Source of the DNA: Planomicrobium soli
GTDB lineage: Bacteria > Bacillota > Bacilli > Bacillales_A > Planococcaceae
Assembly: GCF_003014655.1 (NCBI RefSeq)
Contig: NZ_PYAT01000008.1
Coordinates: 1 to 64,000, forward strand
DNA: 64,000 nt
Direction: 5' to 3'
The translations under genes were made by a program, and so were the position numbers. This document shows positions 41,389 through 49,520 of the stretch, one piece after another; position 1 is the first letter of the stretch; the number at the start of each line of letters is the position of its first letter. The notes beneath the pieces were generated by a model that saw only the letters and a list, made by a program, of their open reading frames with translations, made no database searches and was not told where the DNA came from.

Positions 41389-42137
41389 ATAAAACCCATA
41401 TACCAATCCAAAATAGTAAATCCATAGAAATAAACGATTAGCGCGCCGACTGCAATGGATGGGCCGAATGGAATCGGCGTCTTGCGGCCTTGCTTAGTGA
41501 TGCGCAGCTGAATGATGCCAACAATTGCTCCGATCAATGAAGCGAAGAACAACGTCATCAAAGTGCCTGCGGTTCCGACCACAAGGCCGATGGCGAAAAA
41601 TAATTTGATGTCGCCGCCGCCCATGCCGCCTTTTGAAAGAATCGCAATCAAGAACAGCAGCGAAAAGCCGACGACTGCACCGAGCAGGCTGTCCCACCAG
41701 GAATCGAGCGGAATCACGAAACGCAGAACGAGCAGGACTGCCGCAAAGGGCAAGAGCACCCGGTCAGGTATAAGCATATATGCGATATCCGAAACCGTGA
41801 TAATGACGAGCAGTGAGACGAAAAGAATGGCGATAGCCAGTTCCGGCGTAAAACCGAAATGCAAAAACGACAGCGTGAACAGAGCTCCGGTAACAAACTC
41901 CATGAGTGGATAAACCCAATGGATTTTCGAGCCGCATGTCCGGCATTTCCCTCTTAGAAAGAGGAAGGACAAGACTGGAACCAAATCGATCGCTGTCAGT
42001 TGCCGGTTGCAGTTTGTGCAATGCGACGGCGGATAGGCGATCGATTCTTTTTTTGGCACGCGTAGACCGACAACATTAAAGAACGAGCCGAATACCAGCC
42101 CGAATATAAAAAAGAAAACAGCATACGTAATCGTCAT
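41382..42137 (-). CDS. pilD: Type IV prepilin peptidase (PilD/ComC)
   Basis: This 251-residue integral membrane aspartyl protease should cleave prepilin leaders and N-methylate the new N-terminus. It has FGSFFNVVGLRVP, the cytoplasmic zinc-type tetracysteine CTNC...CRTCG (about 40-75) found in methylating forms, and the two catalytic Asp sites in VSDIAYMLIPD and GMGGGDIKLFF. Its place next to maf is that of B. subtilis comC, so it may serve both these pili and competence pseudopili. Confidence 0.95.
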   Translation of the reverse strand: MTITYAVFFFIFGLVFGSFFNVVGLRVPKKESIAYPPSHCTNCNRQLTAIDLVPVLSFLFLRGKCRTCGSKIHWVYPLMEFVTGALFTLSFLHFGFTPELAIAILFVSLLVIITVSDIAYMLIPDRVLLPFAAVLLVLRFVIPLDSWWDSLLGAVVGFSLLFLIAILSKGGMGGGDIKLFFAIGLVVGTAGTLMTLFFASLIGAIVGIIQLRITKQGRKTPIPFGPSIAVGALIVYFYGFTILDWYMGFMG

Positions 42138-42170
42138 AGCGACCCTCTTTTACTCGTAGAATTTTTATGA

Positions 42171-42200
42171 AAAAAAGAGAAATCGGAGTGATTTCTCTTT
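42171..42200 (-). terminator. Terminator after pilO
   Basis: The minus-strand hairpin AAAGAGAAATC-ACTCC-GATTTCTCTTT is followed by T residues, overlapping the pilO stop. It separates the pilus operon from pilD, although read-through is possible. Confidence 0.8.
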
Positions 42201-43167
42201 AAGGACGTTTTGGAATAGTCAAGGTCTGGCCGGCCATGACGGTTTCACCTGTCATGTTGTTAGCTTGCCGAATCCACTCCAAACCGTCTTTCGTGTTGTA
42301 ATATTTTATAGCGATAGAAAAAAGCGTATCCCCTTTTACCACTTTGTGCATCGCAGCGGTTTGGACGCCGGCAACATTCGGGTTTGGAGTTTGAACTGAT
42401 GGTGTTGCAGCTGCAGAAGCATCGTCTTCAACGTTAACCTCAACATCTACATTTACATCGGGCTCTTCGACCACAACAGGCTCTTCTTCTGTATCCGCAA
42501 ATTTTGTGCCGTCATTTTGCGGCAGGGGATTGATTTTGCGTGCTGGCGCCGGTGCATCGACTTTCGGCAAAGTATCGGCTAAGGCGATCAAGTCCGGACG
42601 GAAATAAGCGGAAAAGCTCAATGAGACTTCTAAGTTTTCCCGTTCTTGATCCGCAGCTGTTACTTCTTGGTTAGCGCCAAAATCGATCGAGTCGACAATC
42701 ATGATGCGATCCATTGCTTCGATTTCTTCGATAAATTTCGTGATGCTTTTATAATCAACCACTTCGATCGCTACGGTCGTCTTGACTTCCTGCAAGTTCT
42801 CAAGCCCTTCAACCGGCACCGGAAGCACAACCGGCGCTTCAGCGATTGCAATGTTCTTAACGAGGGAATTGGAAAGCAGTTCCGCCTGTTCGATTTGCAG
42901 TACGATCAGTTCTGATAAAGGTTCAATCGAAACTTTCTGCTGCAATTCACTAGTCGGAATTTTTTCGCCTTCCGGCACCTCTTTCAATTGGGTTTGCAGC
43001 GCCATTAAAACTTCGCGCTCAGAACTCAGCGTCTGCTCAGCCTGCAGCCTGGCTTCTTTTGCAGGAGCGTACTGAACAAAATAGGAATATGCGGAAAGCA
43101 CTAACAAGAAAACACCAGCTAATACAATAAGAGCCATTTCTTTTTGCCTTTTCGACATGCTGCTCAT
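42199..43167 (-). CDS. pilO: PilO-like pilus assembly protein with C-terminal LysM domain
   Basis: PilO pairs with PilN to connect the inner PilM ring to the outside. The 322-residue protein has one membrane helix (about 11-32), a coiled coil (about 35-75) and a PilO-like ferredoxin fold (about 120-200). Unusually it continues with an acidic linker containing DVNVDVEVNVED (237-248) and a LysM domain (274-320, KVVKGDTLFSIAIKYY and AGQTLTIPK). LysM binds peptidoglycan, so this part probably anchors the complex in the wall. It overlaps pilN by 4 bp. Confidence 0.88.
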   Translation of the reverse strand: MSSMSKRQKEMALIVLAGVFLLVLSAYSYFVQYAPAKEARLQAEQTLSSEREVLMALQTQLKEVPEGEKIPTSELQQKVSIEPLSELIVLQIEQAELLSNSLVKNIAIAEAPVVLPVPVEGLENLQEVKTTVAIEVVDYKSITKFIEEIEAMDRIMIVDSIDFGANQEVTAADQERENLEVSLSFSAYFRPDLIALADTLPKVDAPAPARKINPLPQNDGTKFADTEEEPVVVEEPDVNVDVEVNVEDDASAAATPSVQTPNPNVAGVQTAAMHKVVKGDTLFSIAIKYYNTKDGLEWIRQANNMTGETVMAGQTLTIPKRP

Positions 43168-44009
43168 CGGCCATCCCCCTCCGTTTCTGCCGGAGCGGTA
43201 TCTGTTTCTTCATTTACTTCTTCATTTACTTCTTCATTTACTTCTACATTTACGTTAACATCCGACTCCTCAGTTGCAGGGTCAGCTGCCGGTTCTTCGG
43301 TAGTTGGTTCTGTTGGTTCAGCAGCTGGCGTTTCTTCTGCAGGCACTGGTTCTGCCGGCGTTTCTTCAGTTGCCGGTTCAGCAACAGGTGCTCCTTCTAC
43401 CGCTTCCCCTTCAACAATTTCCGCAGGAATACGGCCGTCAACAAAAACGAGCGTATAAGTAGCCAGGTAACGCGGGTTTTCAGCCAGTGCATCTTCGTCA
43501 ATGATTTGTCCTTCATCCGTAGCAGATTCAATTTCCTGCTGGGCTATCGAATCAAGCGTTGCGGATTCCAAAAGTTCCGATGATTTTAATTGCGCTAAGT
43601 AATAAGCAGCTTCCCGTGCCGTATCAAACTGCACCGTCAAAGCGGCTTGGTCCATGCCGGTATACGAGAAACTATTAAAGAAGCCGCGTTCCGGCAATTT
43701 CGCAACCAGTTCGCCCAAGAGTGGAATCGTATCGAATTGATAGCTCTCCGCCCAGTCAACTGTCACTTTCAGCTGCTGTTCTTCGCTCAAGCCTTGAATA
43801 GCTTCGAGCTGCTGGCGTATGGCCGCTTGCTCTGCTGCCACTTGCTCGGATTGAGCGGCAAGCACAGCTTGTTCTTGCGCGTTGGCATTTGCTAAAAAGG
43901 CGAAAACCGCCCAAATAATAAGAGCTAATACCAAAATGGAAATCGCCGCAATAATAGAGGCGGGACGATCCCGCTCTTTTTGCGGCAATAAGTTAATATC
44001 TACAAGCAT
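43164..44009 (-). CDS. pilN: PilN-like pilus assembly protein with acidic repetitive tail
   Basis: The 281-residue protein starts MLVDINLLPQKER, the PilN motif that docks onto PilM, followed by one membrane helix (about 18-40), a coiled coil (45-75) and a ferredoxin-like domain (85-200). Residues 205-281 form a Pro/Glu/Ala-rich tail ending in VNV/EVNE repeats. PilO normally forms a heterodimer with it. The tail is not part of canonical PilN. It lies between pilM and pilO. Confidence 0.9.
   Translation of the reverse strand: MLVDINLLPQKERDRPASIIAAISILVLALIIWAVFAFLANANAQEQAVLAAQSEQVAAEQAAIRQQLEAIQGLSEEQQLKVTVDWAESYQFDTIPLLGELVAKLPERGFFNSFSYTGMDQAALTVQFDTAREAAYYLAQLKSSELLESATLDSIAQQEIESATDEGQIIDEDALAENPRYLATYTLVFVDGRIPAEIVEGEAVEGAPVAEPATEETPAEPVPAEETPAAEPTEPTTEEPAADPATEESDVNVNVEVNEEVNEEVNEETDTAPAETEGDGR
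43205..43252 (-). repeat. 12-bp in-frame tandem repeat in pilN
   Basis: Three to four copies of ACTTCTTCATTT on the plus strand encode EVNE units in the PilN tail. The copies are nearly identical, so the copy number may vary between strains. Confidence 0.85.
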
Positions 44010-44015
44010 ATTCGT

Positions 44016-44954
44016 TTACACCTCTTTCAGCGCAAGACCAATGGCGCGATTGAAACGGCCCGGAACTGCATTCGATCCTTCGGAAGGAATATCTTCCAAA
44101 ACGACCGGATGGACAGGCAAAGCAAAACGCTCTTCCAAGCGAGCTTGGAATGCGTCCCAGTCGTGGTATTCGCCATTGCAGACTACTTTTGTGACACCCA
44201 ATTCGCCGGCGTTCATGTTAAAGCGGTAGAAGTTGGCAAGTTTTTCCGCCTCTTCTTCGATGATTTCCATTACTGCATTCGGATCTTCAGAAATCGTTAT
44301 GGTATCGTCCAAATCGACCGGCCGCATAAAGAGCGGATAATGCTCATGGAAAATCGTAACCGTCATTTTTTTCGACTGCAAGTCGATAAGCATAATGTGC
44401 TCATCCTCGGTAAATTCATGCTGCAGGTGAGCTAAGCGGTATAACGCAAGCGGCGTAATGTCAGCTATGACCGCTTTCATTTTCACTCTCTCCAGTGCAT
44501 TTTCGTAATCACTGACAACTGATTCTTTTGAAGCAATGATGATCACTTCCGGTTGTTCGGTATCCGTGTGGTAAGGCACCACTTCGAATACAGGGTCTTC
44601 AAAAGGCAAATAAAGCGTTGCACCGATTTCAATGAAAAAGTGGCCTTTCAGTTCATCAGCTGCAACGTCTTCGGGGTATGGTACTTTGCGGATAATAACG
44701 AATTCGTCAGGGGCGAGGAATCGGACTGACTTCTTAGAGAGACCCCACTGATTGACAGCCTTATCGAGTACCGATCCAAGCGCTTCTGCATCGACGATCT
44801 TCCCGTCTTCAATAGCGCCGCTAGGTAGAGCAAGCTCTTCCGCGACGCTCAATTGAAGAGGTAACCGGGATTTAAGATCGACATAGCGAATCGCGTCTTC
44901 TTCTATAGTTATTGTCGCGACTCGCGCTTTTCTCGATAAAAACGATAAGGCCAT
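44016..44954 (-). CDS. pilM: Pilus assembly ATPase-fold protein PilM
   Basis: PilM is an actin-like cytoplasmic protein that forms a ring under the pilus machine and binds the N-terminus of PilN. The 312-residue protein shows an early beta strand VATITIEEDAIRYVDL, a central LIDLQSKKMTVTIF phosphate-binding-like segment, and C-terminal GRFNRAIGLAL. It lies 6 bp before pilN. Confidence 0.9.
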   Translation of the reverse strand: MALSFLSRKARVATITIEEDAIRYVDLKSRLPLQLSVAEELALPSGAIEDGKIVDAEALGSVLDKAVNQWGLSKKSVRFLAPDEFVIIRKVPYPEDVAADELKGHFFIEIGATLYLPFEDPVFEVVPYHTDTEQPEVIIIASKESVVSDYENALERVKMKAVIADITPLALYRLAHLQHEFTEDEHIMLIDLQSKKMTVTIFHEHYPLFMRPVDLDDTITISEDPNAVMEIIEEEAEKLANFYRFNMNAGELGVTKVVCNGEYHDWDAFQARLEERFALPVHPVVLEDIPSEGSNAVPGRFNRAIGLALKEV

Positions 44955-44977
44955 TTTTTCAGCTCCTAAATAAATTA

Positions 44978-45454
44978 TTATCTTTTTGTTACAGTAACAC
45001 CTGCTGGAGTAGATGTTCCACCTTGAGGAGTACCATTCGGTAATCCATTAATAGAAGCGATAGAAGCAGTACTAAAAGTCAATACAATTCCATCATCGGC
45101 ATTATTACCCGAAAGAAGTGCATTACCACCAGTAAAGTCGACTTTTACATTAAGTTTATCAGCGGCACTAAGGTTTTCGAAAGTTCCTGCATCATCAATA
45201 TAACCTTGTGATTCTAATGTAGTCAGAGTCACTGTTGTGCCATTAGTATCTGCTTGGTAAATTTTCGCAGCATTGATAACGTTAATAGCATCTGCTTTAA
45301 TTGCTCCAACACGTGAGTTTTCAATAATTCCGCCAATTGCCGGAATTGCAATTGCCGCGATAATAGCGATGATTACGATAACTGCCAAAAGCTCGATCAA
45401 CGTCATCCCTTTTTGTTCTTTTAACTTTTTCTGAAGAAATTTCTTCATTCTCAT
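44978..45454 (-). CDS. pilA: Major type IV pilin precursor
   Basis: The 158-residue prepilin has the leader MRMKKFLQKKLKEQKG, cleaved after Gly16, followed by MTLIELLAVIVIIAIIAAIAIP with the invariant Glu at mature position 5. The globular domain (about 55-158) contains no cysteines, so it lacks the C-terminal disulfide loop of many T4a pilins. Being the only short, simple pilin in the operon and lying between pilC and pilM, it is the likely major subunit. It is more AT-rich than its neighbours. A noncoding stretch of about 130 bp precedes it. Confidence 0.88.
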   Translation of the reverse strand: MRMKKFLQKKLKEQKGMTLIELLAVIVIIAIIAAIAIPAIGGIIENSRVGAIKADAINVINAAKIYQADTNGTTVTLTTLESQGYIDDAGTFENLSAADKLNVKVDFTGGNALLSGNNADDGIVLTFSTASIASINGLPNGTPQGGTSTPAGVTVTKR

Positions 45455-45582
45455 TGCCCCCGTATCCTTATCAATTTAGTACCACGATGAGTACAGCTTT
45501 ATTATAACAATAGTCTCAAATTAAACAATAGCTTTTCACACTTTTTTATAGAAATATTTTCTTTTATTTTTGATATTTTTCC

Positions 45583-46794
45583 CTACAATTTGTCCACATT
45601 TTGGAACATTTCAAACATCGGCATCATAATAGCAAGGACTATAGTCCCGACAATAGCAGCAAGCACAACAATCATTAACGGCTCAATTAATGCTTTCAAT
45701 CGATCGGTTTCCGCTTCCACTTCTTTTTCGTAGAATTCCGCTACTTTTGACAACATATGGTCAAGCGAGCCTGTTTTTTCACCGATAGAAATCATATGCG
45801 GAATGAGCGGCGGAAACGCCCAGTGTTTTTTCATTGGTTCCGTTAGCGATCCACCTTTTTGCAGCGACTCACGAGCAGACAAAATCACTTTTGACATCAC
45901 TTCATTGCCAACAACTTTTTCTGTCATCGTCAATGCTTGAAGGATGGGGACCGAGCTTGAGAATAATGAACTTAACGTTCGAGTCAATCGGGCGAGCGCT
46001 GACTTTTTCATAATGTTGCCGAATATTGGTATGCGCAGCAAGACGGTATCCAAAATATAGCGGCCTTTTTCAGAGCGCTTCATTACCCAAATCGTCCCAC
46101 TGAGTGAAAGAACACCTAAAATCATTAGATACCAATAATCTTTCACATAGCCGCTTGCTGCTACGACTAATTGCGTCACGATTGGCAACTCGCCGCCAAT
46201 GCTTTCGAACATATCTACGAACATTGGCACAATTGACGACAGGAGGAAAACAACAACACCAATAGCCAAAATGCCGACAACTATGGGATACGACATTGCA
46301 GATTTAACCTTTTGGCGAGTTTGGTAAGCTTTGTCATAATGCGTAGCAAGGCGATCCAATGATTCATCAATATTCCCCGATAGTTCGCCTGCGCGAACCA
46401 AATTAATCGTTAGTGGTTCAAAAATTTTTGGGTACTTGGCCAACGAATCGGACAAGGAATTTCCCTTTCGAAGGGCCTCGTCTACTTCCACCAGTGTTTT
46501 TCTGAGCGCTTTTGACTCGACTTGCTGGGAAAGGATTTTCACGGCATCGACAATGGTCACCCCCGCCCGCATCAAGGTCGAAAATTGGCGAAGAAACATG
46601 ATGAATTGGTCGCGTTTGACCGGTGCGCCGAGCGTGATTTCTTTTTGCATTGTTGTGGCCGGCAGTTCCCGGATATCAATTACACGTATTCCTTCGTCCC
46701 GCAGTTTCTCTACCGCTTCGCGGCGGTTGGCGGCGACCATGATGCCGGATCTGATTTTTTTCCGGTCGCGCCCTTCGTATTTGAAACGAGCCAA
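45583..46794 (-). CDS. pilC: Pilus assembly platform protein PilC
   Basis: PilC is the inner membrane platform of T4P/T2SS machines. The 403-residue protein has the two-domain T2SSF repeat with FLRQFSTLMRAGVTIVDAV in the first half and LARLTRTLSSLFSSSVPIL in the second, three transmembrane helices and a C-terminal VLAAIVGTIVLAIMMPMF. It follows pilT by 1-2 bp. Confidence 0.95.
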   Translation of the reverse strand: MARFKYEGRDRKKIRSGIMVAANRREAVEKLRDEGIRVIDIRELPATTMQKEITLGAPVKRDQFIMFLRQFSTLMRAGVTIVDAVKILSQQVESKALRKTLVEVDEALRKGNSLSDSLAKYPKIFEPLTINLVRAGELSGNIDESLDRLATHYDKAYQTRQKVKSAMSYPIVVGILAIGVVVFLLSSIVPMFVDMFESIGGELPIVTQLVVAASGYVKDYWYLMILGVLSLSGTIWVMKRSEKGRYILDTVLLRIPIFGNIMKKSALARLTRTLSSLFSSSVPILQALTMTEKVVGNEVMSKVILSARESLQKGGSLTEPMKKHWAFPPLIPHMISIGEKTGSLDHMLSKVAEFYEKEVEAETDRLKALIEPLMIVVLAAIVGTIVLAIMMPMFEMFQNVDKL

Positions 46795-46795
46795 A

Positions 46796-47836
46796 TCAGT
46801 CCTCTCCTTTTAGGAAAGGCTGCGCGATTTCCCGAGTGATCTTCCCTTTTTTCAATAGGTCTTGGACGGTCGTCTCCATCATGTGCATACCTGCTGCACG
46901 GTTAGTCAAGATAACGTTCGGGATTTGGTGGACTTTTTCCGATCGGATCAAGTTGGCGATGGCTGGGTTGCTGATCATGATTTCGGTCGCGGCAACACGG
47001 CCTTTGCCGTCCGCCGTCGGAAGCAGGCGCTGCGAAATAACTGCTTTTAAGATGCCGCCAAGCTGTGTCCGGATTTGTGCGTGCTGCTCATGCGGGAACA
47101 CGTCAATGATTCGTTCGACAGTCGAAGCGGCACTCGACGTATGGAGCGTCCCCATGACCAAGTGGCCCGTTTCGGCTGCGGTGATGGCTGTGGTGATTGT
47201 CTCCAAATCCCGCATCTCACCGACCAAGATCACATCCGGATCTTGGCGGAGCGCTGCGCGCAAGCCGTTGGCAAACGAGTTTGTGTCAAAGCCGACTTCC
47301 CGCTGGTCGATGACCGATGTGCCGTGCTTGTGCATATACTCGATCGGATCTTCCAACGTAATAATGTGTTTTGTCATATGTTCATTCATATACCGGATCA
47401 TCGCGGCAAGCGTTGTCGACTTACCTGAACCGGTAGGGCCTGTTACGAGAATCAGCCCTTGGTGGGTGGCGGCCAATTTTTTTAAGGTATCCGGCATGTT
47501 CAAGTCTTCGATTGTCGGGATACGTGTTGGAATGGTCCGGAACGCGTGGGAAATCGACCCGCGCTGGTGGAACGAGTTGACCCGGTAACGGGCCACGCCT
47601 GGAATCGAGTAGGAATAATCCATCTCGCCTTTTTCCAGGAACGTTTCCCATAGGGATTCCGGCATAAGGACGCGGGCGATTTCTTTCGTATCTTCCGGCA
47701 GCAATTTTTCATCCCCGTATTGCTTTAACGTGCCGTTCATCCGGAAAACCGGCGGGATGCCGGTCGTCATATGGATATCCGATACATTCAGTTCTCTAGC
47801 TGCTGATAATACACTGTCTATATATGTTGTTGGCAT
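46796..47836 (-). CDS. pilT: Pilus retraction ATPase PilT
   Basis: PilT is a hexameric ATPase that drives pilus retraction and twitching motility. The 346-residue protein has Walker A GPTGSGKSTT, the Asp box ITLEDPIEYMHKH, Walker B VILVGEMRD and the His box GHLVMGTLHTSSA. The C-terminal motif, usually AIRNLIRE, reads AIANLIRS here. Together with PilB it argues for dynamic pili. It starts 3 bp after pilB. Confidence 0.95.
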   Translation of the reverse strand: MPTTYIDSVLSAARELNVSDIHMTTGIPPVFRMNGTLKQYGDEKLLPEDTKEIARVLMPESLWETFLEKGEMDYSYSIPGVARYRVNSFHQRGSISHAFRTIPTRIPTIEDLNMPDTLKKLAATHQGLILVTGPTGSGKSTTLAAMIRYMNEHMTKHIITLEDPIEYMHKHGTSVIDQREVGFDTNSFANGLRAALRQDPDVILVGEMRDLETITTAITAAETGHLVMGTLHTSSAASTVERIIDVFPHEQHAQIRTQLGGILKAVISQRLLPTADGKGRVAATEIMISNPAIANLIRSEKVHQIPNVILTNRAAGMHMMETTVQDLLKKGKITREIAQPFLKGED

Positions 47837-47838
47837 CG

Positions 47839-49497
47839 TTAATCATTCATGGCAACGCGAAGAACTTCTTCAGTCGTTGTCATGCCCTCCTTCACTTTTA
47901 ATAAGCCATCGTCGATTAAGAAAATCGTATTGTTTTGGACCGCGATATCACGGATTTCCGCTGCTGTGCCTCCGCGGTTGATGACGCTCTTGATCGCTTC
48001 ATTTACTACAAGTACTTCATGGATCGCCATCCGCCCACGGTATCCGCTCATATTGCACTGTGTGCAGCCTTTGCCGCGGGATACAGCATCAATTGTCAAA
48101 CCACGCTTTTCAAAAATTTCTTGTTCGCGAATTGTTGCTGGCTGAATTTCCCGGCAGTCGCGGCAAACTCTACGGACCAAGCGCTGCGCGATAATCGCAT
48201 TTAATGACGCAGTTACTAAGAAAGGCTCGACGCCCATATCGATCAATCGGTTTATCGAAGCGATCGAATCGTTGGTATGGATTGTGCTCAGCACTAGGTG
48301 GCCGGTCAGTGAAGCCCGAATTGAAATTTCCGCCGTATCTTTATCCCGTATTTCCCCCACCATGACAATATCCGGATCCTGGCGCAGGATGGACCGTAAG
48401 CCAGCTGCGAAACTCAGGCCGACATTATTGTTCACTTGAATTTGATTGATCCCTTCAAGCTGGTACTCAACCGGATCTTCAACGGTAATAATGTTTACTT
48501 CATCACTATTTAACTTATTGAGTGCGGCATAAAGCGTTGAAGATTTCCCTGAACCGGTCGGTCCGGAAATCAACACAATGCCGTTCGGCTTATCGATTTC
48601 TTTCATGAAACGTTCCATGTTCAATTGATTAAAGCCAAGTTTTGAAATATCGGTCAAGTTGTTGCTTAAGTCGAGAATACGCATAACGATTTTTTCGCCA
48701 AAAACTGTCGGCAGCGAGCTTACGCGCAAGTCAATTGCACGGAAGTCGACGTTCGTCTTGATCCGGCCATCCTGTGGCACCCGGTTTTCGGTGATGTCCA
48801 GATTCGCCAAAATCTTGATACGCGCCGTCACCATCTGCTGCATCGTTTTTGGCAAGATCCGTTCTGTCCGCAGCGTGCCATCGATGCGGTACCTGACAAG
48901 AACTTTGTTTTCATGCGGATCGAAATGCACATCACTCGCTTTTAGCGTAACGGCATTCGACAAAATTTGATTGACCAGGCGGACTATCGGTGCATCCAGA
49001 TCATCCGGATTATCCTGCTGTTCGGTCGCTTGCGGCATTTCCCCAAGCATATCGTCATACGATTCTTCTTCGTAATACTTCGCAATCGTTTTTAATATAT
49101 CTTCTTTGGAGGCAATAGCCGGTTCTATCTGGAAACCGGTTGTCAGCCGCAAATCGTCCAATGTGATGAAATCCGTCGGATCGGCCATTGCGATAAACAA
49201 GCGGTCGCCTTCCGCTTTCATCGGAACCAGCAATTTGCGCTTTGCAAACTCTTTCGGAACGACGTTGAACAAATTCGCATCAAACGGATAACGGAACAGC
49301 GAAACGTGTGGAACGCCAAGCTGGACTTCCAGCGTTTCGATCAATTGCATTTCCGTAATCAGTCCGCGCTGCACCAATGCGTCCCCGAGCTTTTGATCTG
49401 TCTGTTTGCCTTCAAGTGTCCCTTGAAGATCTTGTTCCGTAATTAAACCCAATTCTACTAAAATGTCCCCTAATCTTTTTCGCGTTGTTCTTGCCAA
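47839..49497 (-). CDS. pilB: Pilus extension ATPase PilB with MshEN-like N-terminus
   Basis: PilB powers pilus polymerisation. The 552-residue protein has an N-terminal duplicated MshEN-like module (about 6-70: RLGDILVELGLIT and KLGDALVQRGLIT, each with a trailing LxxxLxxQ-type helix). The ATPase core follows, with Walker A GPTGSGKSST, Walker B IVMVGEIRD, the His box LTGHLVLSTIHTNDS, and the tetracysteine zinc site CRDC...GCTQC. MshEN modules of this type bind c-di-GMP in MshE. One glutamine of the first half is replaced by Lys. Confidence 0.95.
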   Translation of the reverse strand: MARTTRKRLGDILVELGLITEQDLQGTLEGKQTDQKLGDALVQRGLITEMQLIETLEVQLGVPHVSLFRYPFDANLFNVVPKEFAKRKLLVPMKAEGDRLFIAMADPTDFITLDDLRLTTGFQIEPAIASKEDILKTIAKYYEEESYDDMLGEMPQATEQQDNPDDLDAPIVRLVNQILSNAVTLKASDVHFDPHENKVLVRYRIDGTLRTERILPKTMQQMVTARIKILANLDITENRVPQDGRIKTNVDFRAIDLRVSSLPTVFGEKIVMRILDLSNNLTDISKLGFNQLNMERFMKEIDKPNGIVLISGPTGSGKSSTLYAALNKLNSDEVNIITVEDPVEYQLEGINQIQVNNNVGLSFAAGLRSILRQDPDIVMVGEIRDKDTAEISIRASLTGHLVLSTIHTNDSIASINRLIDMGVEPFLVTASLNAIIAQRLVRRVCRDCREIQPATIREQEIFEKRGLTIDAVSRGKGCTQCNMSGYRGRMAIHEVLVVNEAIKSVINRGGTAAEIRDIAVQNNTIFLIDDGLLKVKEGMTTTEEVLRVAMND

Positions 49498-49520
49498 ACG
49501 TTTTTCCCCCTCAAAATCGG

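Noticed and set aside
43144..43458. Plus-strand Ser/Val-rich frame opposite pilN
   Set aside because: It is the antisense shadow of the Glu/Pro/Ala-rich PilN tail.
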